Shown: positions 33,704 to 47,114 of the stretch, piece by piece | How the letters are laid out: the number at the start of each line of letters is the position of its first letter | Position numbering within the stretch: the first letter of the stretch is position 1 | DNA from: Loripinus fragilis | Taxonomy: Eukaryota; Mollusca; Bivalvia; Lucinida; Lucinidae | Direction of reading: 5' to 3' | Length of the DNA: 64,000 bases | NCBI GenBank assembly: GCA_964019695.1 | Contig: CAXHUL010000243.1 | Span: forward strand, 1 to 64,000 | The notes under the pieces: generated by a model | Told to the model about the DNA's origin: nothing | The model's input: only the letters and a program-made list of their open reading frames with translations | Database searches by the model: none | Program-made: the position numbers and the translations under genes

Positions 33704-36137
33704 CTACACTGTCTATTAGAGTTCAAAGACTGTCTGTTAGTGTAGCTAGACTATCTATTAGTGTAGCTACACTGTCTAATAGTGTTCCTAGACTGTCTAT
33801 TAGTGTAGCTAGACAGTCTATTAGTGTAACTACACTGTCTAATACTGTTCCTAGAATGTCTATCAGTGTAGCTAGACTGTCTATTAGAGTAGCTACACTG
33901 TCTAATAGTGTTCCTAGACTGTCTACTAGTGTAGCTACACTGTCTAATAGTGTTCTTAGACTGTCTGTTAGCGTAACTAGATTGTTTATCAATGTAGCTA
34001 AAGTGTCTATTTGTTTTCATAGATCGGTCTATTAGAGAAGCTACACTGTCTATTAGTGTTCATAGACTGTCTGTTAGTGTAGCTAGACTGTCTATTAATG
34101 TAGCTACACTGTCTTATAGTGTTCCTAGACTGTCTATTAGTGTAGCTAGATTGTCTATTAGTGTAGCTACACTGTCTTATAGTCTTCCTAGACTGCCTAT
34201 TAGTGTAGCTAGACTGTCTATTAGTGTAGCTACACTGTCTATTAGTGTTCATAGACTGTCTGTTAGTTTAGCTAGACTGTCTTTTAGTGTCGCTTCACTG
34301 TCTAATAGTGTTCCTAGACTGTCAATTAGTGTAGCTAGATTGTCTATCAATATAGCTACACTGTCTATTAGTTTTCATAGACGGTCTGTTAGTGTAGGTA
34401 GACTGTCTAGTAGTGTAGCTACATTGTCTATTGATGTTAATAGACTGTCCGTTAGTGAAGCCAGATTGTCTATCAATATAGCTACACTGTTTAGTAGTGT
34501 TCCTAGACTGTCTATTAGTGTAGCTAGATTGTCTATTAGTGTAGCTACACTGTCTTATAGTCTTCCTAGACTGCCTATTAGTGTAGCCAGACTGTCTATT
34601 AGTGTAGCTACACTGTCTATTAGTGTTCATAGACTGTCTGTTAGTGTAGCTAGACTGTCTATTAGTGTCGCTACACTGTCTAATAGTGTTCCTAGACTGT
34701 CAATTAGTGTAGCTAGATTGTCTATCAATATAGCTACACTGTCTATTAGTTTTCATAGACGGTCTGTTAGTGTAGGTAGACTGTCTACTAGTGTAGCTAC
34801 ATTGTCTATTGATGTTAATAGACTGTCTGTTAGTGTAGCTAGACTGTCTATTAATGTAGCTACACTGTCTTATAGTGTTCCTAGACTGTCTATTAGTGTA
34901 GCTAGATTGTCTATTAGTGTAGCTACACTGTCTTATAGTCTTCCTAGACTGCCTATTAGTGTAGCTAGACTGTCTATTAGTGTAGCTACACTGTCTATTA
35001 GTGTTCATATACTGTCTGTTCGTGTAGCTAGACTGTCTATTAGTGAAGCTACACTGTCTAATAGTGTTCCTAGACTGTCTATTAGTGTAGCTAGATTGTC
35101 TATCAATATAGCTACACTGTCTATTAGTTTTCCTATACTGTCTGTTAGTGTAGCTAGACTGTCTACTAGTGTAGCTACACTGTCTATTAGAGTTCATAGA
35201 CTGTCTGTTAGTGTAGCTAGACTGTCTATTAGTGTAGCTAGACTGTCTAATAGTGTTCCTATACTGTCTATTAGTGTAGCTAGACTGTCTACTAGTGTAG
35301 CTACACTGTCTTATAGTGTTCCTAGACTGTCTATGAGTGTAGCTAGACTTCTATTAGAGTAGCTACACTGTCTAATAGTGTTCCTAGACTGTCTGTTAGC
35401 GTAACTAGATTGTTTATCAATGTAGCTACACTGTGTATTTGTTTTCATAGACGGTCTATTAGAGAAGCTACACTGTCTATTAGTGTTCATAGACTGTCTG
35501 GTAGTTTAGCTAGACTGTCTATTAATGTAGCTACACTGTCTTATAGTGTTCCTAGACTGTCTATTAACGTAGCTGGATTGTCTATTAGTGTAGCTACACT
35601 GTCTTATAGTGTTCCTAGACAGTCTATTAGTGTAGCTAGACTGTCTATTAGTGTAGCTACACTGTCTATTAGTGTTCACAGACTGTCCTTAGTGTAGCTA
35701 GACTGTCTACTAGTGTAGCTACATTGTTTATTGATATTCCTAGACTGTCTATTAGTGTAGCTAGATTGTCTATCAATATAGGTACACTGTCTATTAGTTT
35801 TCCTATACTGTCTGTTAGTGTAGCTAGACTGTCTACTAGTGTAGCTACATTGCCTATTAGTGTTCCTAGACTGTCTATTAGTGTAGCTAGACTGTCTATT
35901 AGAGTAGCTAGATTGTCTATCAATATAGCTACACTGTCTATTAGTTTTCCTATACTGTATGTAAGTGTAGCTAGAATGTCTACTAGTGTAGTTACATTGT
36001 CTATTGATTTTCCTAGACTGTCCGTTAGTGTAGCTAGATTGTCTATCAATGTAGCTACACTGTCTATAAGTTTTCTTATACTGTCTGTTAGAGTAGCTAC
36101 ACTGTCTATTTGTTTTCATCGACGGTCTATTAGTTAG
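33704..36137 (+). repeat. HOR block 14, 2434 bp (116 x 21 - 2)
   Basis: Carries +1 at 34024 (GATCGG), -1 at 35349 (AGACTTCTATT), -1 at 35688 (GTCCTTAG) and the terminal -1, net -2, as the length requires. The same ordered set of indels (GATCGG, ACTTCT, GTCCTTAG) occurs at 5104-7046 and 60636-62196. The last 430 bp matches the end of block 5 at offset 18717. Confidence 0.85.
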
Positions 36138-38425
36138 CTGCACTGTCTATTACAGTTCATAGACTGTCTGTTAGTGTAGCTAGACTGTCTATTAGTGTAG
36201 CTACACTGTCTAATCGTGTTCCTAGACTGTCTATTAGTGTAGCTAGACTGTCTACTAGTGTAGCTACACTGTCTAATAGTGTTCCTAGACTGTCTATTAG
36301 TGTAGCTTGACTGTCTATGAGTGTAGCTACACTGTATAATAGTGTTCCTAGACTGCCTATTAGTGTAGCTAGACTGTCTACTAGTGTAGCTACACTGTCT
36401 TATAGTGTTCCTAGACTGTCTATTAGTGTAGCTAGACTGTCTATTAGTGTAGCTACACTGTCTTATAGTGTTCCTAGACTGTCTATTAGTGTAGCTAGAC
36501 TGTCTATTAGTGTAGCTACACTGTCTAATAGTGTTCCTAGACTGTCTGTTAGCGTAACTAGATTGTTTATCAATGTAGCTACACTGTCTATTTGTTTTCA
36601 TAGACGGTCTATTAGAGAAGCTACACTGTCTATTAGTGTTCATAGACTGTCTGTTAGTGTAGCTACACTGTCTATTAATGTAGCTACACTGTCTTATAGT
36701 GTTCCTAGACTGTCTATTAGTGTAGCTAGACTGTCTATTAGTGTAGCTACACTGTCTATTAGTGTTCATAGACTGTCTGTTAGTGTAGCTAGACTGTCTA
36801 TTAGTGTAGCTACACTGTCTTATAGTGTTCCGAGACTGTCTATTAGTGGTGCTAGATTGTCTATTAGTGTAGCTACACTGTCTAATAATGTTCCTAGACT
36901 GTCTACTAGTGTAGCTAGACTGTCTATTAGAGTAGCTACACCGTCTTATAGTGTCCCTAGACTGTCTATTAGTGTAGCTAGATTGTCAATCAATATAGCT
37001 ACACTGTCTATTAGTTTTTATAGACGGTCTGTTAGTGTAGCTAGACTGTCTACTAGTGTAGCTACATTGTCTATTGATGTTCCTAGACTGTCCGTTAGTG
37101 AAGCTAGATTGTCTATCAATGTAGCTACACTGTCTATTATTTTTCTTATACTGTCTGTTAGAGTAGCTACACTGTCTATTAGTGTTCATATACTGTCTGT
37201 TAGTGTAGCTAGACTGTCTATCAGTGTAGATACACTGTCTAATAGTGTTCCTAGACTGTCTATTAGTGTAGCTAGGTTGTCTATTAGTGTAGCTACACTG
37301 TCTGATAGTGTTCCTAGACTGTCTTTTAGTGTAGCTACATTGTCTAATAGTGTTCCTAGACTGTCTACTAGTGTAGCTAGACTGTCTATTAGTGTAGCTA
37401 CACTGTCTAATAGTGTTCCTAGACTGTCTATTAGTGTAGCTAGACTGTCTATTAGAGTAGCTACACTGTCTAATAGTGTTCCTAGACTGTCTATTAGTGT
37501 AGCTACACTGTCTAATAAGGTTCCTAGACTGTCTGTTAGCGTAACTAGATTGTTTATCAATGTAGCTACACTGTCTATTTGTTTTCATAGACGGTCTATT
37601 AGAGAAGCTACACTGTCTATTAGTGTTCATAGACTGTCTGTTAGTGTAGCTACACTGTCTATTAATGTAGCTACACTGTCTTATAGTGTTCCTAGACTGT
37701 CTTTTAGTGTAGCTAGATTGTCTATTAGTGTAGCTACACTGTCTTATAGTGTTCCTAGACTGTCTATTAGTGTAGCTAGACTGTCTATTAGTGTAGCTAC
37801 ACTGTCTAATAGTGTTCCTAGACTGTCTATTAGTGTAGCTAGATTGTCTATTAGTGTAGCTACACTGTCTAATAGTGTTCCTAGACTGTCTTATAGTGTT
37901 CCTAGACTGTCTATTAGTGTAGCTAGATTGTATATTAGTGTAGCTACACTGTCTTATAGTGTTCCAAGACTGTCTATTAGTGTAGCTAGACTGTCTATTA
38001 GTGTAGCTACACTGTATTTTAGTGTTCATAGACTGTCTATTAGTGTAGCTAGACTGTCTATTAGTGTAGCTACACTGTCTAATAGTGTTCCTAGACTGTC
38101 TATTAGTGTAGCTAGATTGTCTATTAGTGTAGCTACACTGTCTAATAGTGTTCCTAGACTGTCTTATAGTGTTCCTAGACTGTCTATTAGTGTAGCTAGA
38201 TTGTATATTAGTGTAGCTACACTGTCTTATAGTGTTCCAAGACTGTCTATTAGTGTAGCTAGACTGTCTACTAGTGTAGCTACATTGTCTATTGATGTTC
38301 CTAGACTGTCCGTTAGTGTAGCTAGATTGTCTATCAATGTAGCTACACTGTCTTTTAATTTTCTTATACTGTCTGTTAGAGTAGCTACACTGTCTATTTG
38401 TTTTCATCGACGGTCTATTAGTTAG
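36138..38425 (+). repeat. HOR block 15, 2288 bp (109 x 21 - 1)
   Basis: Its start repeats the start of block 6 at offset 18717 (to about 36.77 kb). From about 36.96 kb onward it is the left copy of a 2393 bp tandem duplication that crosses into block 16. It ends in an atypical terminal cassette, with TTTTAATTTTC in place of ATAAGTTTTC, shared with blocks 16 and 19. Confidence 0.85.
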
Positions 38426-41400
38426 CTACACTGTCTATTAGAGTTCATAGACTGTCTGTTAGTGTAGCTAGACTGTCTACTAGTGTAGCTACACTGTCTT
38501 ATAGTGTTCCTAGACTGTCTATTAGTGTAGCTAGACTGTCTATTAGTGTAGCTGCACTGTCTAATAGTGTTCCTAGACTGTCTATTAGCGTAGCTACACT
38601 GTCTAATAGTGTTCCTAGACTGTCTGTTAGCGTAACTAGATTGTTTATCAATGTAGCTACACTGTCTATTTGTTTTCATAGACGGTCTATTAGTGTAGCT
38701 ACACTGTCTATTAATGTAGCTACACTGACTTATAGTGTTCCTAGACTGTCTATTAGTGTAGCTAGACTGTCTATTAGTGTAGCTACACTGTCTAATAGTG
38801 TTCCTAGACTGTCTATTAGTGTAGCTACATTGTCTATTAGTGTAGCTACACTGTCTAATAGTGTTCCTAGACTGTCTATTAGTGTAGCAAGACTGTCTAT
38901 TAGTGTAGCTACATTGTCTAATAGTGTTCCTAGACTGTCTTTTAGTGTAGATAGACTGTCTATTAGTGTTCGTAGACTGTCTGTTAGTGTAGCTACACTG
39001 TCTATTAATGTAGCTACACTGACTTATAGTGTTCCTAGACTGTCTATTAGTGTAGCTAGACTGTCTATTAGTGTAGCTACACTGTCTTATAGTGTTCCTA
39101 GACTGTCTATTAGTGTAGATAGACTGTCTATTAGTGTAGCTACACTGTCTAATAGTGTTCCTAGACTGTCTATTAGTGTAGCTAGATTGTCTTTTAGTGT
39201 AGCTACACTGTCTACTAGTGTTCCTAGACTGTCTATTAGTGTAGCTAGACTGTCTATTAGTGTAGCTACATTGTCTAATAGTGTTCCTAGACTGTCTACT
39301 AGTGTAAATAGACTGTCTATTAGTGAAGCTACACTGTCTAATAGTGTTCCTAGACTGTCTATTAGTGTAGCTAGATTGTCAATCAATATAGCTACACTGT
39401 CTATTAGTTTTTATAGACGGTCTGTTAGTGTAGCTAGACTGTCTACTAGTGTAGCTACATTGTCTATTGATGTTCCTAGACTGTCCGTTAGTGAAGCTAG
39501 ATTGTCTATCAATGTAGCTACACTGTCTATTATTTTTCTTATACTGTCTGTTAGAGTAGCTACACTGTCTATTAGTGTTCATATACTGTCTGTTAGTGTA
39601 GCTAGACTGTCTATCAGTGTAGATACACTGTCTAATAGTGTTCCTAGACTGTCTATTAGTGTAGCTAGGTTGTCTATTAGTGTAGCTACACTGTCTGATA
39701 GTGTTCCTAGACTGTCTTTTAGTGTAGCTACATTGTCTAATAGTGTTCCTAGACTGTCTACTAGTGTAGCTAGACTGTCTATTAGTGTAGCTACACTGTC
39801 TAATAGTGTTCCTAGACTGTCTATTAGTGTAGCTAGACTGTCTATTAGAGTAGCTACACTGTCTAATAGTGTTCCTAGACTGTCTATTAGTGTAGCTACA
39901 CTGTCTAATAAGGTTCCTAGACTGTCTGTTAGCGTAACTAGATTGTTTATCAATGTAGCTACACTGTCTATTTGTTTTCATAGACGGTCTATTAGAGAAG
40001 CTACACTGTCTATTAGTGTTCATAGACTGTCTGTTAGTGTAGCTACACTGTCTATTAATGTAGCTACACTGTCTTATAGTGTTCCTAGACTGTCTTTTAG
40101 TGTAGCTAGATTGTCTATTAGTGTAGCTACACTGTCTTATAGTGTTCCTAGACTGTCTATTAGTGTAGCTAGACTGTCTATTAGTGTAGCTACACTGTCT
40201 AATAGTGTTCCTAGACTGTCTATTAGTGTAGCTAGATTGTCTATTAGTGTAGCTACACTGTCTAATAGTGTTCCTAGACTGTCTTATAGTGTTCCTAGAC
40301 TGTCTATTAGTGTAGCTAGATTGTATATTAGTGTAGCTACACTGTCTTATAGTGTTCCAAGACTGTCTATTAGTGTAGCTAGACTGTCTATTAGTGTAGC
40401 TACACTGTATTTTAGTGTTCATAGACTGTCTATTAGTGTAGCTAGACTGTCTATTAGTGTAGCTACACTGTCTAATAGTGTTCCTAGACTGTCTATTAGT
40501 GTAGCTAGATTGTCTATTAGTGTAGCTACACTGTCTAATAGTGTTCCTAGACTGTCTTATAGTGTTCCTAGACTGTCTATTAGTGTAGCTAGATTGTATA
40601 TTAGTGTAGCTACACTGTCTTATAGTGTTCCAAGACTGTCTATTAGTGTAGCTAGACTGTCTACTAGTGTAGCTACATTGTCTATTGATGTTCCTAGACT
40701 GTCCGTTAGTGTAGCTAGATTGTCTATCAATGTAGCTACACTGTCTTTTAATTTTCTTATACTGTCTGTTAGAGTAGCTACACTGTCTATTTGTTTTCAT
40801 CGACGGTCTATTAGTTAGCTACACTGTCTATTTGAGTTCATAGACTGTCTGTTAGTGTAGCTAGACTGTCTACTAGTGTAGCTACACTGTCTTATAGTGT
40901 TCCTAGACTGTCTATTAGTGTAGCTAGACTGTCTATTAGTGTAGCTACACTGTCTAATAGTGTTCCTAGACTGTCTATTAGCGTAGCTACACTGTCTAAT
41001 AGTGTTCCTAGACTGTCTGTTAGCGTAACTAGATTGTTTATCAATGTAGCTACACTGTCTATTTGTTTTCATAGACGGTCTATTAGTGTAGCTACACTGT
41101 CTATTAATGTAGCTACACTGACTTATAGTGTTCCTAGACTGTCTATTAGTGTAGCTAGACTGTCTATTAGTGTAGCTACACTGTCTAATAGTGTTCCTAG
41201 ACTGTCTATTAGTGTAGCTACATTGTCTATTAGTGTAGCTACACTGTCTAATAGTGTTCCTAGACTGTCTATTAGTGTAGCAAGACTGTCTATTAGTGTA
41301 GCTACATTGTCTAATAGTGTTCCTAGACTGTCTTTTAGTGTAGATAGACTGTCTATTAGTGTTCGTAGACTGTCTGTTAGTGTAGCTACACTGTCTATTA

Positions 41401-41770
41401 ATGTAGCTACACTGACTTATAGTGTTCCTAGACTGTCTATTAGTGTAGCTAGACTGTCTATTAGTGTAGCTACACTGTCTTATAGTGTTCCTAGACTGTC
41501 TATTAGTGTAGATAGACTGTCTATTAGTGTAGCTACACTGTCTAATAGTGTTCCTAGACTGTCTATTAGTGTAGCTAGATTGTCTTTTAGTGTAGCTACA
41601 CTGTCTACTAGTGTTCCTAGACTGTCTATTAGTGTAGCTAGACTGTCTATTAGTGTAGCTACATTGTCTAATAGTGTTCCTAGACTGTCTACTAGTGTAA
41701 ATAGACTGTCTATTAGTGAAGCTACACTGTCTAATAGTGTTCCTAGACTGTCTATTAGTGTAGCTAGATT
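36957..41770 (+). repeat. Tandem segmental duplication, 2393 bp offset
   Basis: About 36957-39377 is repeated at 39350-41770. Left edge: GTGTCCCTAG at about 36955 against GTGTTCCTAG at about 39348. Right edge: GATTGTCAATC at 39377 against GATTTTGTATC at 41770. The implied junction lies in a shared run ending CTATTAGTGTAGCTAGATT. I noticed single-base differences only (GCTGCACTG near 38545 versus GCTACACTG near 40938, and TATTAGAG versus TATTTGAG after the cassette). 2393 = 114 x 21 - 1. Confidence 0.93.
38426..40818 (+). repeat. HOR block 16, 2393 bp (114 x 21 - 1)
   Basis: Its length equals the offset of the tandem duplication of which it is the repeated unit. The distal 1.44 kb repeats 36.98-38.43 kb, and its proximal 0.96 kb is repeated at the start of block 17. 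A pair TAGTGTAGCAAGACTG and GTGTTCGTAGACTG marks the proximal part. Confidence 0.9.
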
Positions 41771-42434
41771 TTGTATCAATATAGCTACACTGTCTATAAG
41801 TTTTCATAGACGGTCTGTTAGTGTAGCTAGACTGTCTATTAGTGTAGCTACATTGTCTATTGATGTTCCTAGACTGTCCGTTAGTGTAGCTAGATTGTCT
41901 ATCAATGTAGCTACACTGTCTTTTAATTTTCTTAAACTGTCTGTTAGAGTAGCTACACTGTCTATTAGTGTTCATATACTGTCTGTTCGTGTAGCTAGAC
42001 TGTCTATTAGTGTAGCTACACTGTCCAATAGTGTTCCTAGACTGTCTATTAGTGTAGCTAGATTGCCCATCAATATAGCTACACTGTCTTTTAGTTTTCC
42101 TATACTGTCTGTTAGTGTAGCTAGACTGTCTACTAGTGAAGCTACATTGTCTATTAGTCTTCCTAGACTGTCTATTAGTGTAGCTAGACTGTCTATTAGA
42201 GTAGCTAGATTGTCTATCAATATAGCTACACTGTCTATTAGTTTTCCTATACTGTATGTAAGTGTAGCTAGACTGTCTACTAGTGTAGCTTCATTGTCTA
42301 TTGATGTTCCTAGACTGTCCGTTAGTGTAGCAAGATTGTATTTCAATGTAGCTACACTGTCTATAAGTTTTCTTATACTGTCTGTTAGAGTAGCTACACT
42401 GTCTATTTGTTTTCATCGACGGTCTATTAGTTAG
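40819..42434 (+). repeat. HOR block 17, 1616 bp (77 x 21 - 1)
   Basis: Same length as block 20 and nearly identical to it at offset 4680. The first monomer after the cassette reads CTATTTGAGTTC, where neighbours have CTATTAGAGTTC. The distal part is one of three copies (with blocks 8 and 20) carrying GATTGCCCATC and GTATTTCAATG. Confidence 0.9.
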
Positions 42435-44911
42435 CTACACTGTCTATTAGAGTTCATAGACTGTCTGTTAGTGTAGCTAGACTGTCTATTAGTGTAGCTA
42501 CATTGTCTAATAGTGTTCCTAGACTGTCTACTAGTGTAGCTAGACTGTCTTTTAGTGTAGCTACACTGTTTAATAGTGTTCCTAGACTGTCTATTAGTGT
42601 AGCTAGATTGTGTATCAATATAGCTACACTCTCTATTAGTTTTCATAGACTGTCTATTAGTGTAGCTACACTGTCTATCAATGTAGCTACACTGTCTTAT
42701 AGTGTTCCTAGACTGTCTATTACTGTAGCTAGATTGTCTATTAGTGTAGCTATACTGTCTTATAGTGTTCCTAGACTGTCTATTAGTGTAGCTAGACTGT
42801 CTATTAGTGTAGCTACACTGTCTATTAATGTTCATAGACTGTCTGTAAGTGTAGCTAGACTGTCTATTAGTGTAGCTACACTGTCTTATAGTGTTCCTAG
42901 ACTGTCTATTAGTGTAGCTAGATTGTCTATTAGTGTAGCTACACTGTCATATAGTGTTCCTAGACTGTCTACTAGTGTAGCTTGACTGTCTATTAGAGTA
43001 GCTACACCGTCTAATAGTGTCCCTAGACTGTCTATTAGTGTAGCTAGATTGTCAATCAATATAGCTACACTGTCTATTAGTTTTTATAGACGGTCTGTTA
43101 GTGTAGCTAGACTGTCTACTAGTGTAGCTACATTGTCTATTGATGTTCCTAGACTGTCCGTTAGTGAAGCTAGATTGTCTATCAATGTAGCTACACTGTC
43201 TATTATTTTTCTTATACTGTCTGTTAGTGCAGCTAGACTGTCTATCAGTGTAGATACACTGTCTAATAGTGTTCCTAGACTGTCTATTAGTGTAGCTAGG
43301 TTGTCTATTAGTGTAGCTACACTGTCTAATAGTGTTCCTAGACTGTCTATTAGTGTAGCTACATTATCTAATAGTGTTCCTAGACTGTCTACTAGTGTAG
43401 CTAGACTGTCTATAAGTGTAGCTACACTGTCTAATAGTGTTCCTAGACTGTCTATTAGTGTAGCTAGACTGTCTATTAGAGTAGCTACACTGTCTAATAG
43501 TGTTCCTAGACTGTCTTTTAGTGTAGCTACACTGTCTAATAAGGTTCCTAGACTGTCTGTTAGCGTAACTAGATTGTTTATCAATGTAGCTACACTGTCT
43601 ATTTGTTTTCATAGACTGTCTATTAGAGAAGCTACACTGTCTATTAGTGTTCATAGACTGTCTGTTAGTGTAGCTACACTGTCTATTAATGTAGCTACAC
43701 TGTCTTATAGTGTTCCTAGACTGTCTTTTAGTGTAGCTAGATTGTCTATTAGTGTAGCTACACTGTCTTATAGTGTTCCTAGACTGTCTATTAGTGTAGC
43801 TAGACTGTCTATTAGTGTAGCTACACTGTCTAATAGTGTTCCTAGACTGTCTTTTAGTGTAGCTAGATTGTCTATTAGTGTAGCTACACTGTCTAATAGT
43901 GTTCCTAGACTGTCTTATAGTGTTCCTAGACTGTCTATTAGTGTAGCTAGATTGTATATTAGTGTAGCTACACTGTCTTTTAGTGTTCATAGACTGTCTG
44001 TTAGTGTAGCTAGACTGTCTATTAGTGTAGCTACACTGTCTAATAGTGTTCCTAGACTGTCTATTAGTGTAGCTAGGTTGTCTATGAGTGTAGCTACACT
44101 GTCTAATAGTGTTCCCAGACTGTCTATTAGTGTAGCTACATTGTCTAATAGTGTTCCTACACTGTCTACTAGTGTAGCTAGACTGTCTAGTAGTGTAGCT
44201 ACACTGTCTAATAGTGTTCCTAGACTGTCTATTAGTGCAGCTAGATTGTGAATCAATATAGCCACACTGTCTATTAGTTTTCATAGACGGTCTGTTAGTG
44301 TAGCTAGACTGTCTACTAGTGTAGCTACATTGTCTATTGATGTTCCTAGACTGTCCAGTAGTGTAGCTAGATTGTCTATCAATGTAGCTACACTGTCTTT
44401 TAATTTTCTTATACTGTCTGTTAGAGTAGCTACAATATCTATAAGTGTTCATATACTGTCTGTTCGTGTAGCTAGACTGTCTATTAGTGTAGCTACAATG
44501 TCTAATAGTGTTCCTAGACTGTCTATTAGTGTAGCTAGATTGTCTATCAATATAGGTACACTGTCTATTAGTTTTCCTATACTGTCTCTTAGTGTAGCTA
44601 GACTGTCTACTAGTGTAGCTACATGGCCTATTAGTATTCCTAGACTGTCTATTAGTGTAGCTAGACTGTCTGTTAGAGTAGCTAGATTGTCTATCAATAT
44701 AGCTACACTGTCTATTAGTTTTCCTATACTGTATGTAAGTGTAGCTAGACTGTCTACTAGTGTAGTTACATTGTCTATTGATGTTCCTAGACTGTGCGTT
44801 AGTGTAGCTAGATTGTCTATCAATGTAGCTACACTGTCTATAAGTTTTCTTATACCGTCTGTTAGAGTAGCTACACTGTCTATTTGTTTTCATCGACGGT
44901 CTATTAGTTAG
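42435..44911 (+). repeat. HOR block 18, 2477 bp (118 x 21 - 1)
   Basis: Paralogue of block 21 (2519 bp). The 42 bp difference is a clean two-monomer deletion here at about 43222, between two GTTAG monomers, which joins CTGTCTGTTAG directly to TGCAGCTAGAC. Offset to block 21 is 4680 before and 4722 after this point. Confidence 0.9.
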
Positions 44912-45498
44912 CTACACTGTCTATTACAGTTCATAGACTGTCTGTTAGTGTAGCTAGACTGTCTATTAGTGTAGCTACGCTGTCTAATCGTGTTCCTAGA
45001 CTGTCTATTAGTGTAGCTAGACTGTCTATTAGTGTAGCTACACTGTCTAATAGTGTTCCTAGACTGTCTATTAGTGTAGCTAGACTGTCTATTAGTGTAG
45101 CTACACTGTCTAATAGTGTTCCTAGACTGTCTATTAGTGTAGCTAGATTGTCTATTAGTGTAGCTACACTGTCTAATAGTGTTCCTAGACTGTCTTATAG
45201 TGTTCCTAGACTGTCTATTAGTGTAGCTAGATTGTATATTAGTGTAGCTACACTGTCTTATAGTGTTCCAAGACTGTCTATTAGTGTAGCTAGACTGTCT
45301 ATTAGTGTAGCTACACTGTATTTTAGTGTTCATAGACTGTCTACTAGTGTAGCTACATTGTCTATTGATGTTCCTAGACTGTCCGTTAGTGTAGCTAGAT
45401 TGTCTATCAATGTAGCTACACTGTCTTTTAATTTTCTTATACTGTCTGTTAGAGTAGCTACACTGTCTATTTGTTTTCATCGACGGTCTATTAGTTAG
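44912..45498 (+). repeat. HOR block 19, 587 bp (28 x 21 - 1), hybrid block
   Basis: Starts like block 22, with GCTACGCTGTCTAATCG also found at about 49.7 kb. It then continues as the distal part of blocks 15/16 (GATTGTATATTAG, CTGTATTTTAG) and jumps near 45330 from the CTGTATTTTAG and TTCATAGACTG monomers straight into the CTACTAGTG and CTATTGATG monomers of the terminal cassette. It looks like a recombinant between two block families. Confidence 0.8.
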
Positions 45499-47114
45499 CT
45501 ACACTGTCTATTAGAGTTCATAGACTGTCTGTTAGTGTAGCTAGACTGTCTACTAGTGTAGCTACACTGTCTTATAGTGTTCCTAGACTGTCTATTAGTG
45601 TAGCTAGACTGTCTATTAGTGTAGCTACACTGTCTAATAGTGTTCCTAGACTGTCTATTAGCGTAGCTACACTGTCTAATAGTGTTCCTAGACTGTCTGT
45701 TAGCGTAACTAGATTGTTTATCAATGTAGCTACACTGTCTATTTCTTTTCATAGACGGTCTATTAGTGTAGCTACACTGTCTATTAATGTAGCTACACTG
45801 ACTTATAGTGTTCCTAGACTGTCTATTAGTGTAGCTAGACTGTCTATTAGTGTAGCTACACTGTCTAATAGTGTTCCTAGACTGTCTATTAGTGTAGCTA
45901 CATTGTCTATTAGTGTAGCTACACTGTCTAATAGTGTTCCTAGACTGTCTATTAGTGTAGCAAGACTGTCTATTAGTGTAGCTACATTGTCTAATAGTGT
46001 TCCTAGACTGTCTTTTAGTGTAGATAGACTGTCTATTAGTGTTCGTAGACTGTCTGTTAGTGTAGCTACACTGTCTATTAATGTAGCTACACTGACTTAT
46101 AGTGTTCCTAGACTGTCTATTAGTGTAGCTAGACTGTCTATTAGTGTAGCTACACTGTCTTATAGTGTTCCTAGACTGTCTATTAGTGTAGATAGACTGT
46201 CTATTAGTGTAGCTACACTGTCTAATAGTGTTCCTAGACTGTCTATTAGTGTAGCTAGATTGTCTTTTAGTGTAGCTACACTGTCTACTAGTGTTCCTAG
46301 ACTGTCTATTAGTGTAGCTAGACTGTCTATTAGTGTAGCTACATTGTCTAATAGTGTTCCTAGACTGTCTACTAGTGTAGATAGACTGTCTATTAGTGAA
46401 GCTACACTGTCTAATAGTGTTCCTAGACTGTCTATTAGTGTAGCTAGATTTTGTATCAATATAGCTACACTGTCTATAAGTTTTCATAGACGGTCTGTTA
46501 GTGTAGCTAGACTGTCTATTAGTGTAGCTACATTGTCTATTGATGTTCCTAGACTTTCCGTTAGTGTAGCTAGATTGTCTATCAATGTAGCTACACTGTC
46601 TTTTAATTTTCTTAAACTTTCTGTTAGAGTAGCTACACTGTCTATTAGTGTTCATATACTGTCTGTTCGTGTAGCTAGACTGTCTATTAGTGTAGCTACA
46701 CTGTCCAATAGTGTTCCTAGACTGTCTATTAGTGTAGCTAGATTGCCCATCAATATAGCTACACTGTCTTTTAGTTTTCCTATACTGTCTGTTAGTGTAG
46801 CTAGACTGTCTACTAGTGAAGCTACATTGTCTATTAGTCTTCCTAGACTGTCTATTAGTATAGCTAGACTGTCTATTAGAGTAGCTAGATTGTCTATCAA
46901 TATAGCTACACTGTCTTTTAGTTTTCCTATACTGTATGTAAGTGTAGCTAGACTGTCTACTAGTGTAGCTTCATTGTCTATTGATGTTCCTAGACTGTCC
47001 GTTAGTGTAGCAAGATTGTATTTCAATGTAGCTACACTGTCTATAAGTTTTCTTATACTGTCTGTTAGTGTAGCTACACTGTCTATTTGTTTTCATCGAC
47101 GGTCTATTAGTTAG
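45499..47114 (+). repeat. HOR block 20, 1616 bp (77 x 21 - 1)
   Basis: Copy of block 17 at offset 4680. Scattered single-base differences are visible, for example TTTCTTTTCATAG here versus TTTGTTTTCATAG, and AGACTTTCCG versus AGACTGTCCG. No length change exists between the copies. Confidence 0.9.
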
